A DNA stretch of 64,000 nucleotides from Bacteroides sp. An322 (GTDB lineage: Bacteria > Bacteroidota > Bacteroidia > Bacteroidales > Bacteroidaceae): assembly GCF_002161765.1 (NCBI RefSeq), contig NZ_NFIN01000002.1, positions 124,001 through 188,000 of the forward strand, read 5' to 3'. Below are positions 44,401-53,441 of the stretch, piece after piece. Made by a program: the position numbers and the translations under genes. How positions within the stretch are numbered: the first letter of the stretch is position 1; the number at the start of each line of letters is the position of its first letter. The notes under the pieces were generated by a model. It ran no database searches. It saw only the letters and a program-made list of their open reading frames with translations, and was not told the origin of the DNA.

Positions 44401-45418
44401 ACTTATAGCTGGGATAATGTTCCGAGTAAATGGTAATGCCGGTGGGGTAGACCACGCTCCAAAGTCTTCCAGACAGGTCTTGGTAAATGTCTTTGATGAT
44501 GTTTCCGTTCATCTTGTTGGGGGTATGCGGGTCTTCACGTAAGAAAGGCGCGAGATATCCACGGCTTACCTCTAACCGATAAATGCCTTTTCCGTCGGTG
44601 GCGATGTAAAGTGTATCGGGACGTTGACGGTCAGGGATAATCTTGTTGATGCCAATGTCTTTCATTGATTCGCCCATCGAGATGAGTTTACCTTCTTGTG
44701 GGTTGTAGATAAAGAGTTTATCAAGCAGGCTGTTGATAACCAACTTTTTTGTAGGGCGGTGATAATAGATATAGTCTATCAATTGAAGGGAAGGCAGGAC
44801 AATCGGACGGGCATTTGTAATCTTGCCTTCTTTGAGTTGGATTCGGCAGACTTGCCTTTCGGTGGCAAGATAGAACTCCGTGTCATTGGCTTGTGTGATA
44901 CAAGTGATTTTCCCTTGAAGAGGATTCGTTGACTTGTAAACCTGTTTTCCTTTTATATCATATAAAATGATATGTTGGTCTACACAAAACCACACGCGGT
45001 CGGCATCGTCCATATAAACGGCAGATATAGGACGTTTTTTTAATTCGGGATAACGCTGCTTTAGGTCGAACGCAAGTTGGAACGAGTCTTTTCGCTCATC
45101 GTAATGAAAAAGGAAACCGTCTTTCCCTATTTCATATACTTTCCCATTGTGGTCTGTATGGAGGATGTTTAGGTTGGGATAGAAATTGAGGGCTTTCCCT
45201 TTGTGACAGAGGTTATAATGAGTGAACCGTTTCCCGTCATAGCGGTCCACGCCCTTATGGGTAAGTACCCAGATGTAGTATTGTTTTCCTTGTCCGATAG
45301 AAAGTACCCGTCTGCTGCTAAGTCCGTTATCCATGTCGATGTATTCGAATATCTGGGCTTTTGCAGGGAGTAAGGATGCTAATATCAGCCCCATTAGGAT
45401 AAAGAACTTGTGTAGCAT
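41444..45418 (-). CDS. Hybrid two-component sensor/regulator (HTCS) with periplasmic propeller
   Basis: The 1324-residue single-chain two-component system starts with a signal peptide (LASLLPAKAQ), followed by a periplasmic two-bladed beta-propeller sensor of Reg_prop repeats (for example GLSSRRVLSIGQG, NCVNAILEDAEGDIWYATS), and a Y_Y_Y domain. Then come a transmembrane helix (about residue 780), HisKA with His in HTAHDIRTPLTL (about 817), HATPase (NLISNALKYTPSGG, GSGIGMLLTYRL), a receiver with Asp in VISDVMMPVMNG (about 1120) and a C-terminal AraC-type helix-turn-helix (about 1222-1324). Such proteins normally sense oligosaccharides and control polysaccharide-use loci; none adjoins here. Chromate transporter genes follow 11 bp downstream. 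Confidence 0.92.
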   Translation of the reverse strand: MLHKFFILMGLILASLLPAKAQIFEYIDMDNGLSSRRVLSIGQGKQYYIWVLTHKGVDRYDGKRFTHYNLCHKGKALNFYPNLNILHTDHNGKVYEIGKDGFLFHYDERKDSFQLAFDLKQRYPELKKRPISAVYMDDADRVWFCVDQHIILYDIKGKQVYKSTNPLQGKITCITQANDTEFYLATERQVCRIQLKEGKITNARPIVLPSLQLIDYIYYHRPTKKLVINSLLDKLFIYNPQEGKLISMGESMKDIGINKIIPDRQRPDTLYIATDGKGIYRLEVSRGYLAPFLREDPHTPNKMNGNIIKDIYQDLSGRLWSVVYPTGITIYSEHYPSYKWVKHSPNNPHSLANNCVNAILEDAEGDIWYATSNGISCYQKDKDQWINFLTDESGTNNESENRIFASLCEVKPGLILAGGYMSGVYMINKHTRKTTFYQQHSITPDEGPDKYIRCIYRDTDGLVWTGGFYRLKSHNPQTNLTNEYNIGYPVTTIQQRDAHSLWIGTINGIYIFDKTTQEFRPLENEQMGCINVIYTDSVQNTYIGTYGNGLFVLPNGKTEFIHYHTENSGIGSDNIYCIISDRNRNLYIGTENGLSFFDCAEKSFTNWTKEQGLLAASFNPNAALHTRDGVLIFGSNEGAIVLPDDIKLPSEFYNHIVFTDLKIMYRTVHPDGQDSPLSQPIDQTEQIKLRYDQNTFSLNVSSINFDNPSNIAYTWKLEGFYDQWSSLTTDGLIQYTNLSPGNYTLRVRAVLTNSHQPIEERSIRILIGRPVWLTFWAFLGYAFIIIGITWLIVRIKIIRHEKQVSQEKINFFVHTAHDIRTPLTLIKAPLGEILKDEQLSDKGVRNLNLALQNTENLSELANNLINFQKESYYSSQATVSRYELNQYLQTYLTQFKAYAEQKNIALHYKSAPEKFEVWIDRNKMDSILRNLISNALKYTPSGGEVRIEAGRAKNRWTLNIEDTGIGISKEDQKKLFRFLFRGRNATNQLITGSGIGMLLTYRLIRNHEGRISYTSTEGIGTTFTLSFPIQSERYLYQAENIPENVLSEEEKQEEVFTNVPRLANTQQTPPNAPHILIVEDNTSLRSFLAESLADTYYTEEAGNGQEALDKIHITPPDLVISDVMMPVMNGEEMCGILKSDIETSHIPVILLTALGTREDILRGLQTKADMHIVKPFDLTVLKANISNLLENREFIRKRLKQASMEPDPSAEEIHLPSGLDEKFIQHVTAFIKENLSGDLTVDTLCAEMNMSRTGFYNKMKALTGIPPNEFIRNIRMQEAAALLKSRQYTVAEVSDRMGFADPKYFADTFKKFYGVPPSVYKKNE

Positions 45419-45443
45419 AACGGTGAATATTTAATTTTAGATT

Positions 45444-45514
45444 GAACACAGAGGCACAAAGACACAAAGAAATTAATTTTCATAAAAACTCTGTGTCTTC
45501 GTGTCTCTGTGTTT
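45444..45514. repeat. Inverted-repeat element, GAACACAGAGGCAC family, copy 2
   Basis: Arms 45444-45469 and 45489-45514 match as reverse complements in 22 of 26 positions. The arms resemble those of copy 1 (31255-31354). The spacer is only 19 bp. It lies between the stop of purL and the start of the sensor gene (both minus strand), so it is downstream of purL and upstream of the sensor gene. Confidence 0.75.
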
Positions 45515-45527
45515 GTTTTTTGATGAA

Positions 45528-48500
45528 TTATTTATGCGCTTCTACCCATTTGCGTGCATTGACGAAGGCTTCCATCCACGGAGTGATTTGGTCTTCATAA
45601 ATGCGGTTAGCCGGATAGTAAGCGTTTTCCCACGGGAAGCAAGCACGTTCCAAATGGGGCATCATTGCTAAATGGCGTCCGTCTTGGCTGGCAATACCTG
45701 CTACGCTGTAATCCGACCCGTTCGGGTTGCCCGGATATTCATCATACGAATACTTCAACACTACGTTGTAATGGTCTTCGGGATAAGGCAGAGAGAACTT
45801 GCCTTCGCCGTGAGCCACCCAGATACCCAACTTCGAACCGCTCAGTGAACCGAACATTACGCTCCGGTTCATCGGAACGGTCACGCCCAAGAATGCCGAT
45901 TCGAACTTATGTGAATCGTTGTGGAGCATCTTGCCTTGTTTCTTGTCTTCGGGAGTAATCAAGCCCAATTCCATCATCAGCTGGCATCCGTTGCATACGC
46001 CCAATGAAAGCGTGTCTTTACGTGCGTAGAAGTTATCGAGTGCCGTTTTGGCTTTCGGATTGAACAGGAAGGTGCCTGCCCATCCTTTAGCAGAGCCTAA
46101 TACGTCTGAATTAGAGAATCCTCCGCAGAACACAATCATGTTGATGTCCTCCAAGGTCTCGCGTCCGCTTACCAAGTCGGTCATTGTCACGTCTTTCACA
46201 TCGAAACCTGCCAAGTAAAGCATGTATGCCATTTCACGTTCTCCATTGGTTCCTTTCTCACGGATGATAGCAGCCTTGATGCCGCTTGGTGTACGGCGGT
46301 TAGGGTCAAGATCAAATTGGGAAAGTTTTCCGGTAAATGACTTGTCGAATACGATTTCAAGTGGTTGCTTCTTGTAATTTTCGAAACGTTTCTTGGCGCA
46401 TCCGTTCATGCTCTGTTTGCGGTCGAGCAGGTAAGAAGTAGAATACCATACGTCACGCAGATAATCAATACCGAACTGATAGGTAGCATCGTCTAACGTA
46501 ACGAGGATGTGGCGTTCTTCGGTGGGCGTTCCTAATTTCACGAAACCTACACCTGCTTCTTCCAATATCTTCTTCACTTCGTGCTTGTGCTTGTCGGCTA
46601 CTTGGATAACCACACCCGGATTTTCGGCGAAAAGAATCTTCACGATGTCTTCATGCTTGAACTTGTTGAGGCTGATTTCCATACCGCCTTCTGTATTGGC
46701 GAAGCACATTTCAAGCAAAGTGGTAATGAGACCTCCGGCTGAGATGTCGTGTCCTGCCAAAACCAATCCTTTATTTACCAGTTCCTGAACGGCGAGGAAT
46801 GCGTCGCGGAAGTATTCGGGATTCTGTACGGTAGGTACATCATCGCCTATCTTATTCAAAGATTGGGCAAAAGCCGAGCCTCCCAAGCGAAGCTGGTCGA
46901 AGCTGAAATCGATGTGATAGAAAGTTGTCTTCGGGTCGTTCACCATGACCGGAGAAACTACTTTCTTGATATCCGATACTTCGCCTCCTGCAGATACGAT
47001 AACGGTTCCCGGGCTGATAATCTTTTCGCCGTTCGGATATTTCTGGGTCATCGAAAGCGAATCCTTGCCTGTAGGAACGTTGATTTGCAAAGCGCAACAG
47101 AAGTCCGACAAGGCTTTCACCGCTGTATAAAGACGTGCGTCTTCGCCTTCTTGCGAACGGCAGGGCCACATCCAGTTGGCAGAAAGCGAGAGGCTGTCCA
47201 TGCCGTCAGCCAAAGGTGCCCATACAATGTTGGTCAAGGCTTCGGCTACAGACAGTACAGAGCCGTATGCCGGATTGGCAAGACCAGCTTGCGGAGCATG
47301 TCCGAGAGCTGTGGCGATACCTTTTTCACCGCGATAATCAAGTGCTACCACACCGCAATCGCTCAAAGGCAACTGGAGTTCGCCTTGACATTGTTGGCGT
47401 GCGATTTTACCTGTAACCGAACGGTCTACCTTATTGGTCAGCCAGTCTTTGCAGGCTACGGCTTCCAGTTGGAGCACACGGCGCACATATTCGTTTAATT
47501 TAGCGACATCATAGGTCACGTTTTCATAATGACGCTCTACGGTCTTGTCTACCATATAAGTCTTAGGAGAAGAACCGAACATCTGGTCTACGGCAAGATC
47601 GAACGGACGTACACCGTCGGCTTGTTCGAATGCGAAACGATGGTCTCCTGTAGTTTCTCCTACTACGTACATCGGAGCGCGTTCGCGTTCGGCAATCTTC
47701 TTTACGTGTTCGATAGATTCTTCTTCAATCAGCAATCCCATACGCTCTTGCGATTCATTGGCAATGATTTCCTTTGCGGAAAGCGTTTCGTCTCCGATAG
47801 GAAGTTTGTCCATGTGAATCAGACCGCCACATTCTTCCACCAATTCCGATAAGCAGTTTACGTGACCTGCCGAACCGTGGTCGTGGATGGAAACAATGGG
47901 GTTGGTATCTTCTTCGCACAAGGCACGTACCACATTATAAGCACGTTTCTGCATTTCTGCATTGGCACGTTGTACGGCGTTCAGCTCGATACCCGATGAA
48001 TAACGTCCGGTCTCTACCGAAGATACAGAGCCGCCTCCTAGTCCGATGCGGTAATTATCGCCTCCTACTACTACGATTTCATCACCGGCTTCGGGAGTAC
48101 CTTTCAAGCAGTCGCGTTTTGTTCCGTAGCCCACACCTCCGGCAAGCATAATTACCTTATCGTAGGCATATTTCTCGTTGTTCTCTTGGTGTTCGAACGT
48201 CAATACCGAACCGCAAATCAATGGTTGGCCGAACTTGTTTCCGAAGTCAGAAGCACCGTTTGATGCTTTGATAAGAATCTGTTCGGGAGTCTGATACAAC
48301 CATTTGCGCACGGGCAGGATGTCTTCCCATTCACGTCCTTCATCGGTACGTGGATAAGAAGTCATATAGACAGCTGTACCTGCTATCGGCCACGAACCTT
48401 TACCTCCGCCCATACGGTCGCGGATTTCACCTCCTGTACCTGTAGACGCACCGTTGAACGGCTCTACCGTGGTAGGGAAGTTATGGGTTTCCGCCTTCAG

Positions 48501-49229
48501 GGAGATAACGGTCTTTATGTCTTTAATAATGAAGTAATCGGATGTAGAATGGTCAGCAGGAGCGAATTGCTCTACTACGGGACCTTCGGCAAAAGCCACA
48601 TTGTCTTTATAAGCCGAGATAATCTTGTTCGGGTTTTCCTGTGTAGTCTTCTTAATCATCTGGAACAAGGACGATTCCATTTCCTTCCCGTCGATGATGA
48701 AAGTCCCTCCGAAGATTTTATGGCGGCAATGTTCCGAATTGATTTGAGCGAAGCCGAACACTTCCGAGTCGGTCAGCTTGCGTCCCAAGTCTTTCTCTAC
48801 TTTCAACAGGTAGTCCATCTCCTCGCGTGAAAGAGCCAGCCCTTCCTGTTCGTTGTAAGCCTCTAAGTCTTCGATGTAAATGATGGGTTGAGGCTTGATG
48901 TTCACGTCAAATATCTGTTGGTTGAGTCCGTGGTACATACGTTGCAGCATCGGGTCGTGTTCCGCGTTCTCGTCTTTTACGGGGAAGTATTCCTCGATAC
49001 GGCGAATGCCTGTAAGCCCCATGTTTTGGGTAATCTCTACCGCGTTCGTACTCCACGGCGTAATCATTTCGCGGCGTGGACCGATGAACCAACCTTGTAA
49101 ATTCTCTTCCTTTTCTACCGTAGCATTGCTATACAGCCAACTCAGCTTTTGGATGTCGTCTGCATTCATTTCCTTGTTGCATTGGGTAGCAATCACACTT
49201 TGATTGGGTGTTCTGAAAAATAGAATCAT
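45528..49229 (-). CDS. purL: Phosphoribosylformylglycinamidine synthase (large single-chain PurL)
   Basis: The 1233-residue enzyme of purine synthesis converts FGAR, glutamine and ATP to FGAM. It is the fused type: N-terminal PurS-like part, two AIRS-like halves (with AETHNFPTTVEPFNGASTGTG and MGGGKGSWPIAGTA) and a C-terminal glutaminase domain with the nucleophile in LGVCNGCQLMMELG and the histidine in AHGEGKFSLPY. Length is normal. The gene stands alone, with no other pur genes adjacent. A -7 box lies upstream at 49281-49274. Confidence 0.97.
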   Translation of the reverse strand: MILFFRTPNQSVIATQCNKEMNADDIQKLSWLYSNATVEKEENLQGWFIGPRREMITPWSTNAVEITQNMGLTGIRRIEEYFPVKDENAEHDPMLQRMYHGLNQQIFDVNIKPQPIIYIEDLEAYNEQEGLALSREEMDYLLKVEKDLGRKLTDSEVFGFAQINSEHCRHKIFGGTFIIDGKEMESSLFQMIKKTTQENPNKIISAYKDNVAFAEGPVVEQFAPADHSTSDYFIIKDIKTVISLKAETHNFPTTVEPFNGASTGTGGEIRDRMGGGKGSWPIAGTAVYMTSYPRTDEGREWEDILPVRKWLYQTPEQILIKASNGASDFGNKFGQPLICGSVLTFEHQENNEKYAYDKVIMLAGGVGYGTKRDCLKGTPEAGDEIVVVGGDNYRIGLGGGSVSSVETGRYSSGIELNAVQRANAEMQKRAYNVVRALCEEDTNPIVSIHDHGSAGHVNCLSELVEECGGLIHMDKLPIGDETLSAKEIIANESQERMGLLIEEESIEHVKKIAERERAPMYVVGETTGDHRFAFEQADGVRPFDLAVDQMFGSSPKTYMVDKTVERHYENVTYDVAKLNEYVRRVLQLEAVACKDWLTNKVDRSVTGKIARQQCQGELQLPLSDCGVVALDYRGEKGIATALGHAPQAGLANPAYGSVLSVAEALTNIVWAPLADGMDSLSLSANWMWPCRSQEGEDARLYTAVKALSDFCCALQINVPTGKDSLSMTQKYPNGEKIISPGTVIVSAGGEVSDIKKVVSPVMVNDPKTTFYHIDFSFDQLRLGGSAFAQSLNKIGDDVPTVQNPEYFRDAFLAVQELVNKGLVLAGHDISAGGLITTLLEMCFANTEGGMEISLNKFKHEDIVKILFAENPGVVIQVADKHKHEVKKILEEAGVGFVKLGTPTEERHILVTLDDATYQFGIDYLRDVWYSTSYLLDRKQSMNGCAKKRFENYKKQPLEIVFDKSFTGKLSQFDLDPNRRTPSGIKAAIIREKGTNGEREMAYMLYLAGFDVKDVTMTDLVSGRETLEDINMIVFCGGFSNSDVLGSAKGWAGTFLFNPKAKTALDNFYARKDTLSLGVCNGCQLMMELGLITPEDKKQGKMLHNDSHKFESAFLGVTVPMNRSVMFGSLSGSKLGIWVAHGEGKFSLPYPEDHYNVVLKYSYDEYPGNPNGSDYSVAGIASQDGRHLAMMPHLERACFPWENAYYPANRIYEDQITPWMEAFVNARKWVEAHK

Positions 49230-49273
49230 ACGCTTGTTTGGATTAAAAATGTATTTTCTGATGAATCAATGTG

Positions 49274-49281
49274 CAAAGTTA
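49274..49281 (-). promoter_or_regulatory. -7 box TAACTTTG of purL
   Basis: Read on the minus strand, TAACTTTG fits TAnnTTTG and lies 45 bp before the purL start. A TTTG at 49308-49305 is 23 bp upstream, slightly longer than the usual 19-21 bp. Confidence 0.5.
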
Positions 49282-49383
49282 CACAATTACTTGGAATAAC
49301 CGAACAAATTTGGGAAAATCCATATCCAATGTGTTTAGTTCACTATGATTTCTTTGTGCAGTAGGCTGGGTTTTATGTTTTCC

Positions 49384-49460
49384 GTTCCAAAAACGTACGT
49401 TCTTGCAATGGAAAACGTACGTTTTTGGGACGAAGAACGTATGTTTTTGGAACGAAGAAC
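49384..49460. repeat. ACGTACGTTTTTGG repeat array
   Basis: Two direct 22-bp units lie at 49417-49438 and 49439-49460 (GTAyGTTTTTGG then rACGAAGAAC). An inverted copy lies at 49384-49405, whose complement reads CAAGAACGTACGTTTTTGG. The perfect ACGTACGT core occurs twice. The rest of the 49230-49645 spacer between the divergent purL and LysE genes shows no gene that can be supported; the short ORFs there have no family resemblance. Confidence 0.65.
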
Positions 49461-49645
49461 GTAGAATGCAGCTATCAGCGTGAAGCTTTTCAAGTATATG
49501 GATAGGCAAACTCTCCTAGTTGCGTATGGGTTTGTATATATTTTCGGTTGCTTTTTGTTTCGAATCGGATAATGATTCTGCTTTCTTTTCGATATTAGCG
49601 AGGAAAATTGTAGGTAATTTCGCAAAAAAGTAGCATCTTTGCACT

Positions 49646-50305
49646 ATGAATTGGATAGAACAGGTTACCATACTGGATTTATTGATAAAAGGGTTTATAG
49701 TGGGAGTGGTGGTTTCTGCTCCGTTAGGACCTGTGGGCGTTCTTTGTATTCAACGTACATTGAATAAGGGACGCTGGTTTGGTTTTGTGACCGGATTGGG
49801 AGCGGCGTTAAGCGATATTTGCTATGCGTTGCTTACGGGATACGGCATGAGTTTTATGGACGAGCTGATCGTTAAGCACCAACTCTTTCTGCAAGTAGTG
49901 GGAAGCATTATGTTGTTGGCTTTTGGTGTTTATACGTTTCGGAGCAATCCGGTGAAATCATTGCGCCCTTCTTCGGGAAAGCGGGGAACGTACTTGCATA
50001 ATTTTGTCACTGCTTTTTTTGTTACATTTTCCAATCCGTTGATTATCTTCCTGTTTATCGGTCTCTTTGCCCGTTTCTCGTTTGTGATGCCGGGCAGCCC
50101 TATCGGATTCCAGTTGGTAGGCTATCTTGCTATCATATTGGGAGCCGTCACGTGGTGGTTTAGCATTACGTATTTTGTCAATAAGGTGCGTACTCGGTTC
50201 AATGTGCGAGGCATCTGGATGCTAAATCGTATCATCGGCGTGGTGGTGATGATTGCGGCAATTGTAGGTATTGTATTTGCTTGTCTCGGAAAATCATTAG
50301 CTTGA
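49646..50305 (+). CDS. LysE/RhtB-family transporter
   Basis: The 219-residue inner-membrane protein has about six helices. The N-terminal LysE-type segment GVVVSAPLGPVGVLCIQRTLNKGR (shortened; about residues 19-40) and FVTFSNPLIIFLFIGLFA (about 124) are typical of exporters of amino acids and related solutes. Substrate unknown. It is the first gene of a run with a DUF4924 gene (1-bp gap), rfbD and prfC. Confidence 0.82.
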   Translation: MNWIEQVTILDLLIKGFIVGVVVSAPLGPVGVLCIQRTLNKGRWFGFVTGLGAALSDICYALLTGYGMSFMDELIVKHQLFLQVVGSIMLLAFGVYTFRSNPVKSLRPSSGKRGTYLHNFVTAFFVTFSNPLIIFLFIGLFARFSFVMPGSPIGFQLVGYLAIILGAVTWWFSITYFVNKVRTRFNVRGIWMLNRIIGVVVMIAAIVGIVFACLGKSLA

Positions 50306-50306
50306 T

Positions 50307-50855
50307 ATGTATATCTCTCAACAATTAAAACAACAGAATATTGCGGAATACCTGCTTTATATGTGGCAGGTGGAAGACTTGATTCGCGCCAACGGGTTCG
50401 ATATCGAGCAGATAAAGAAGTGTATTATCGAACCTTATCCTTCGCTTTCCGAAGCTCAGAAGAAAGAATTGACGCAATGGTATATTGATTTGATCAACAT
50501 GATGCATGACGAAGGAGTGATGCAGAAAGGGCATTTGCAAATCAATAAGAACATTATCGTATGGCTGACCGATTTGCATTTGCGCTTGCTTCGTTCGCCT
50601 AAGTTCCCTTATTATAGTGCTGCTTATTACAAGGCTTTGCCCTTTATCGTAGAGCTTCGGGCAAAGGGCGCGGATAAGGATGTGCCTGAATTGGAAACAT
50701 GTTTCGATGCAATGTATGGCGTGTGGATGCTGAAACTGCAAAAGAAAGAGGTGAGTGAAGACACCCAAAAAGCGGTGAAAGTAATCAGTGATTTGCTGGC
50801 AATGCTTGCCGGTTATTATATAAAGGATAAAAAGGGAGAATTAGATTTAGATTGA
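50307..50855 (+). CDS. DUF4924-family protein
   Basis: The 182-residue, helix-rich cytoplasmic protein begins YISQQLKQQNIAEYLLYMWQ, a sequence typical of a Bacteroidota-only family with no known function. No signal peptide, membrane segment or catalytic motif is seen. It starts one base after the transporter stop and ends one base before rfbD, so the genes are tightly joined. Confidence 0.8.
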   Translation: MYISQQLKQQNIAEYLLYMWQVEDLIRANGFDIEQIKKCIIEPYPSLSEAQKKELTQWYIDLINMMHDEGVMQKGHLQINKNIIVWLTDLHLRLLRSPKFPYYSAAYYKALPFIVELRAKGADKDVPELETCFDAMYGVWMLKLQKKEVSEDTQKAVKVISDLLAMLAGYYIKDKKGELDLD

Positions 50856-50856
50856 T

Positions 50857-51747
50857 ATGAAAAATGTATTGGTCACAGGTGCAAATGGCCAGTTGGGTAA
50901 TGAAATGCGCCTTCAGGCTGAAGCGAATAAAGAATTTAATTATTTCTTTACCGATGTGGTTGAGCTGGATATTTGCGATGAACAAGCGGTTGAGGCTTAT
51001 GTAAAAGCGCATGAGATTGATGTTATCGTGAATTGTGCGGCATATACGGCGGTCGATAAAGCGGAAGACAATGTGGATTTGTGTGATAAGCTGAATCGTT
51101 TGGCTCCGGGATATTTGGCTAAGGCAATTCAGAGCCGCAACGGATGGCTGGTGCAAGTATCCACCGATTATGTTTTCGATGGTACGGCGCATATCCCTTA
51201 TCGGGAAGACCACCCTACCTGCCCGAATTCGGTATATGGCTCGACAAAATTAGCCGGAGAACAGGAAGCGATGAAGTATTGTCCGAACACGATGATTATC
51301 CGTACGGCTTGGCTTTATTCTACGTTTGGCAATAATTTTGTAAAGACTATGCTGCGTTTAGGATGTGAAAAAGAATCGTTGGGTGTTATTTTTGACCAAA
51401 TCGGTACTCCGACTTATGCCCGCGATTTAGCTTCGGCTATTTATGCGGCATTGAATAAAGGAATCGTACCGGGTGTTTATCATTTCAGTAATGAAGGGGT
51501 CTGTTCGTGGTATGATTTTACGAAAATGATTCATCAATTGGCAGGAATAACTACTTGCCGTGTCCGTCCGCTCCATACTGAAGAATATCCGACTCGGGCA
51601 ACTCGTCCGCATTATTCGGTTTTGGATAAGACGAAAATCAAACAAACGTATCAAATAGAAATTCCTTATTGGGTAGATAGTTTGAAAGAATGTATTCAAA
51701 AATTGAAAATTGAGAACAATAATAAATATGGCAAATCAGGAGATTGA
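50857..51747 (+). CDS. rfbD: dTDP-4-dehydrorhamnose reductase
   Basis: The 296-residue short-chain-type reductase makes dTDP-L-rhamnose, a precursor for surface polysaccharides. The nucleotide-binding [10 protein letters not shown] (about residues 8-17), the STDYVFDG block (about 102) and the catalytic Tyr127/Lys131 in YGSTKLAGE are present. The C-terminal tail ([12 protein letters not shown]) runs 20 bp into prfC and resembles the AT-rich repeat text common in spacers here, so it may be a recent extension. The other rfb genes are not nearby. Confidence 0.88.
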   Translation: MKNVLVTGANGQLGNEMRLQAEANKEFNYFFTDVVELDICDEQAVEAYVKAHEIDVIVNCAAYTAVDKAEDNVDLCDKLNRLAPGYLAKAIQSRNGWLVQVSTDYVFDGTAHIPYREDHPTCPNSVYGSTKLAGEQEAMKYCPNTMIIRTAWLYSTFGNNFVKTMLRLGCEKESLGVIFDQIGTPTYARDLASAIYAALNKGIVPGVYHFSNEGVCSWYDFTKMIHQLAGITTCRVRPLHTEEYPTRATRPHYSVLDKTKIKQTYQIEIPYWVDSLKECIQKLKIENNNKYGKSGD

Positions 51748-53299
51748 AAGAAGAAGGACATTTGCGATTATCGCGCATCCGGATGCCGGTAAAACCTCAT
51801 TGACCGAGAAATTGTTGCTTTTCGGAGGTCAGATTCAGGTGGCAGGTGCTGTAAAGTCGAATAAGATTAAGAAAACCGCTACATCCGACTGGATGGATAT
51901 CGAAAAACAACGTGGTATTTCGGTTACGACATCTGTGATGGAGTTTGATTATCATGATTATAAGGTAAACATTTTGGATACGCCCGGTCACCAGGACTTT
52001 GCGGAAGATACGTATCGGACTTTGACCGCAGTAGATAGTGTAATCATTGTGGTGGACGGTGCAAAGGGTGTAGAAACACAGACCCGTAAGCTGATGGAAG
52101 TGTGCCGTATGCGTAATACGCCGGTAATTATATTCGTCAATAAAATGGACCGGGAAGCTAAAGACCCGTTCGACTTGTTGGATGAACTGGAAGAGGAATT
52201 GGTAATCAATGTACGTCCGTTGACATGGCCAATTGAGAGCGGTCCGCGTTTTAAAGGTGTATATAACATCTATGAAAAGAAATTGAACTTGTTCCAGCCT
52301 TCGAAGCAAGTAGTGACGGAAAAGGTTGAGGTAGATATACATACCGAAGACTTGGATAATCACATCGGCGCGCCGTTGGCTGAGAAGCTTCGGAATGATT
52401 TGGAGTTGATAGAAGGGGTATATCCCGCATTTAATGTGGATGAATACTTGAAAGGGGAACTGGCTCCGGTGTTCTTCGGGTCTGCATTGAATAATTTCGG
52501 TGTGCAGGAATTGTTGGATTGTTTTGTGGAGATAGCTCCCAGTCCGCGTCCGGTGCAGGCAGAAGAACGTATGGTGATGCCCGATGAACCCAAGTTTACC
52601 GGTTTTGTATTTAAGATTACTGCTAATATCGACCCGAACCACCGTTCTTGTGTGGCATTCTGCAAAGTATGTTCAGGCAAGTTTACTCGTAATACGCCTT
52701 ATTTGCATGTGCGTCATAACAAGACGATGCGTTTCTCGTCGCCTACACAATTCATGGCACAGCGCAAGACTACGGTAGACGAGGCTTGGGCAGGCGATAT
52801 TATCGGTTTGCCGGATAACGGGACATTTAAAATCGGCGATACATTGACCGAAGGTGAAATGCTTCATTTCAAGGGTTTGCCCAGTTTCTCTCCGGAAATG
52901 TTCAAGTACATTGAAAATGCCGATCCGATGAAGACCAAGCAATTGAATAAAGGCATTGACCAGTTGATGGACGAGGGTGTGGCACAGTTGTTCATCAATC
53001 AATTCAACGGTCGGAAATTGATTGGTACGGTAGGGCAGTTGCAGTTCGAGGTCATCCAATATCGTTTAGAAAACGAATACAATGCGAAGTGTCGTTGGGA
53101 GCCGGTCAGTCTGTATAAGGCTTGTTGGATAGAGAGCGATGACCCCGAAGAGTTGGAAGCCTTCAAGAAGCGTAAATTCCAGTATATGGCAAAAGACCGT
53201 GAAGGTCGCGATGTCTTCCTTGCCGATAGCGGATATGTGCTTCAGATGGCTCAGAATGACTTTAAGCATATTAAGTTCCACTTTACCAGTGAGTTCTGA
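51728..53299 (+). CDS. prfC: Peptide chain release factor 3
   Basis: The 523-residue translational GTPase recycles RF1/RF2 from ribosomes after peptide release. G motifs: G1 [10 protein letters not shown] (about residue 16), G2/G3 around [12 protein letters not shown] and DTPGHQDF (about 88), G4 NKMD (about 142). RF3-specific C-terminal domains continue to FTSEF. The start [12 protein letters not shown] at 51728 is favoured; a start 18 bp upstream gives an unrelated lead. It overlaps rfbD by 20 bp. Confidence 0.96.
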   Translation: MANQEIERRRTFAIIAHPDAGKTSLTEKLLLFGGQIQVAGAVKSNKIKKTATSDWMDIEKQRGISVTTSVMEFDYHDYKVNILDTPGHQDFAEDTYRTLTAVDSVIIVVDGAKGVETQTRKLMEVCRMRNTPVIIFVNKMDREAKDPFDLLDELEEELVINVRPLTWPIESGPRFKGVYNIYEKKLNLFQPSKQVVTEKVEVDIHTEDLDNHIGAPLAEKLRNDLELIEGVYPAFNVDEYLKGELAPVFFGSALNNFGVQELLDCFVEIAPSPRPVQAEERMVMPDEPKFTGFVFKITANIDPNHRSCVAFCKVCSGKFTRNTPYLHVRHNKTMRFSSPTQFMAQRKTTVDEAWAGDIIGLPDNGTFKIGDTLTEGEMLHFKGLPSFSPEMFKYIENADPMKTKQLNKGIDQLMDEGVAQLFINQFNGRKLIGTVGQLQFEVIQYRLENEYNAKCRWEPVSLYKACWIESDDPEELEAFKKRKFQYMAKDREGRDVFLADSGYVLQMAQNDFKHIKFHFTSEF

Positions 53300-53369
53300 T
53301 AATCCGGTTTCATTTCTATGACATTTCTCTGACATAAATGTGAATGTATAAATTGCATTTATGATACAT

Positions 53370-53433
53370 AAGGGATTCATTGTTTCAACGGGAAAGGCGG
53401 AGTAGCTTTGCCGGCGGAAACAATGAATCCTTT
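53370..53433 (+). terminator. Long hairpin between prfC and the porin gene
   Basis: AAGGGATTCATTGTTTC (53370-53386) pairs with GAAACAATGAATCC plus TTT (53417-53433), 17 bp with one G-U. A 30-base loop that is itself G/C-rich separates the arms. It is followed by T/A-rich sequence and could end the prfC transcript or shape the leader of the porin gene, whose ATG is 9 bp away. Confidence 0.55.
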
Positions 53434-53441
53434 ATTTGTAT

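Noticed and set aside
41444-45418. Polysaccharide utilisation locus suggested by the HTCS gene
   Set aside because: No SusC/SusD pair, glycoside hydrolase or polysaccharide lyase is present around it.
49279-49625. Two small minus-strand ORFs (76 and 96 codons) in the purL/LysE spacer
   Set aside because: They overlap each other and the ACGTACGTTTTTGG repeat array, have no start context or family resemblance, and are better explained by chance.
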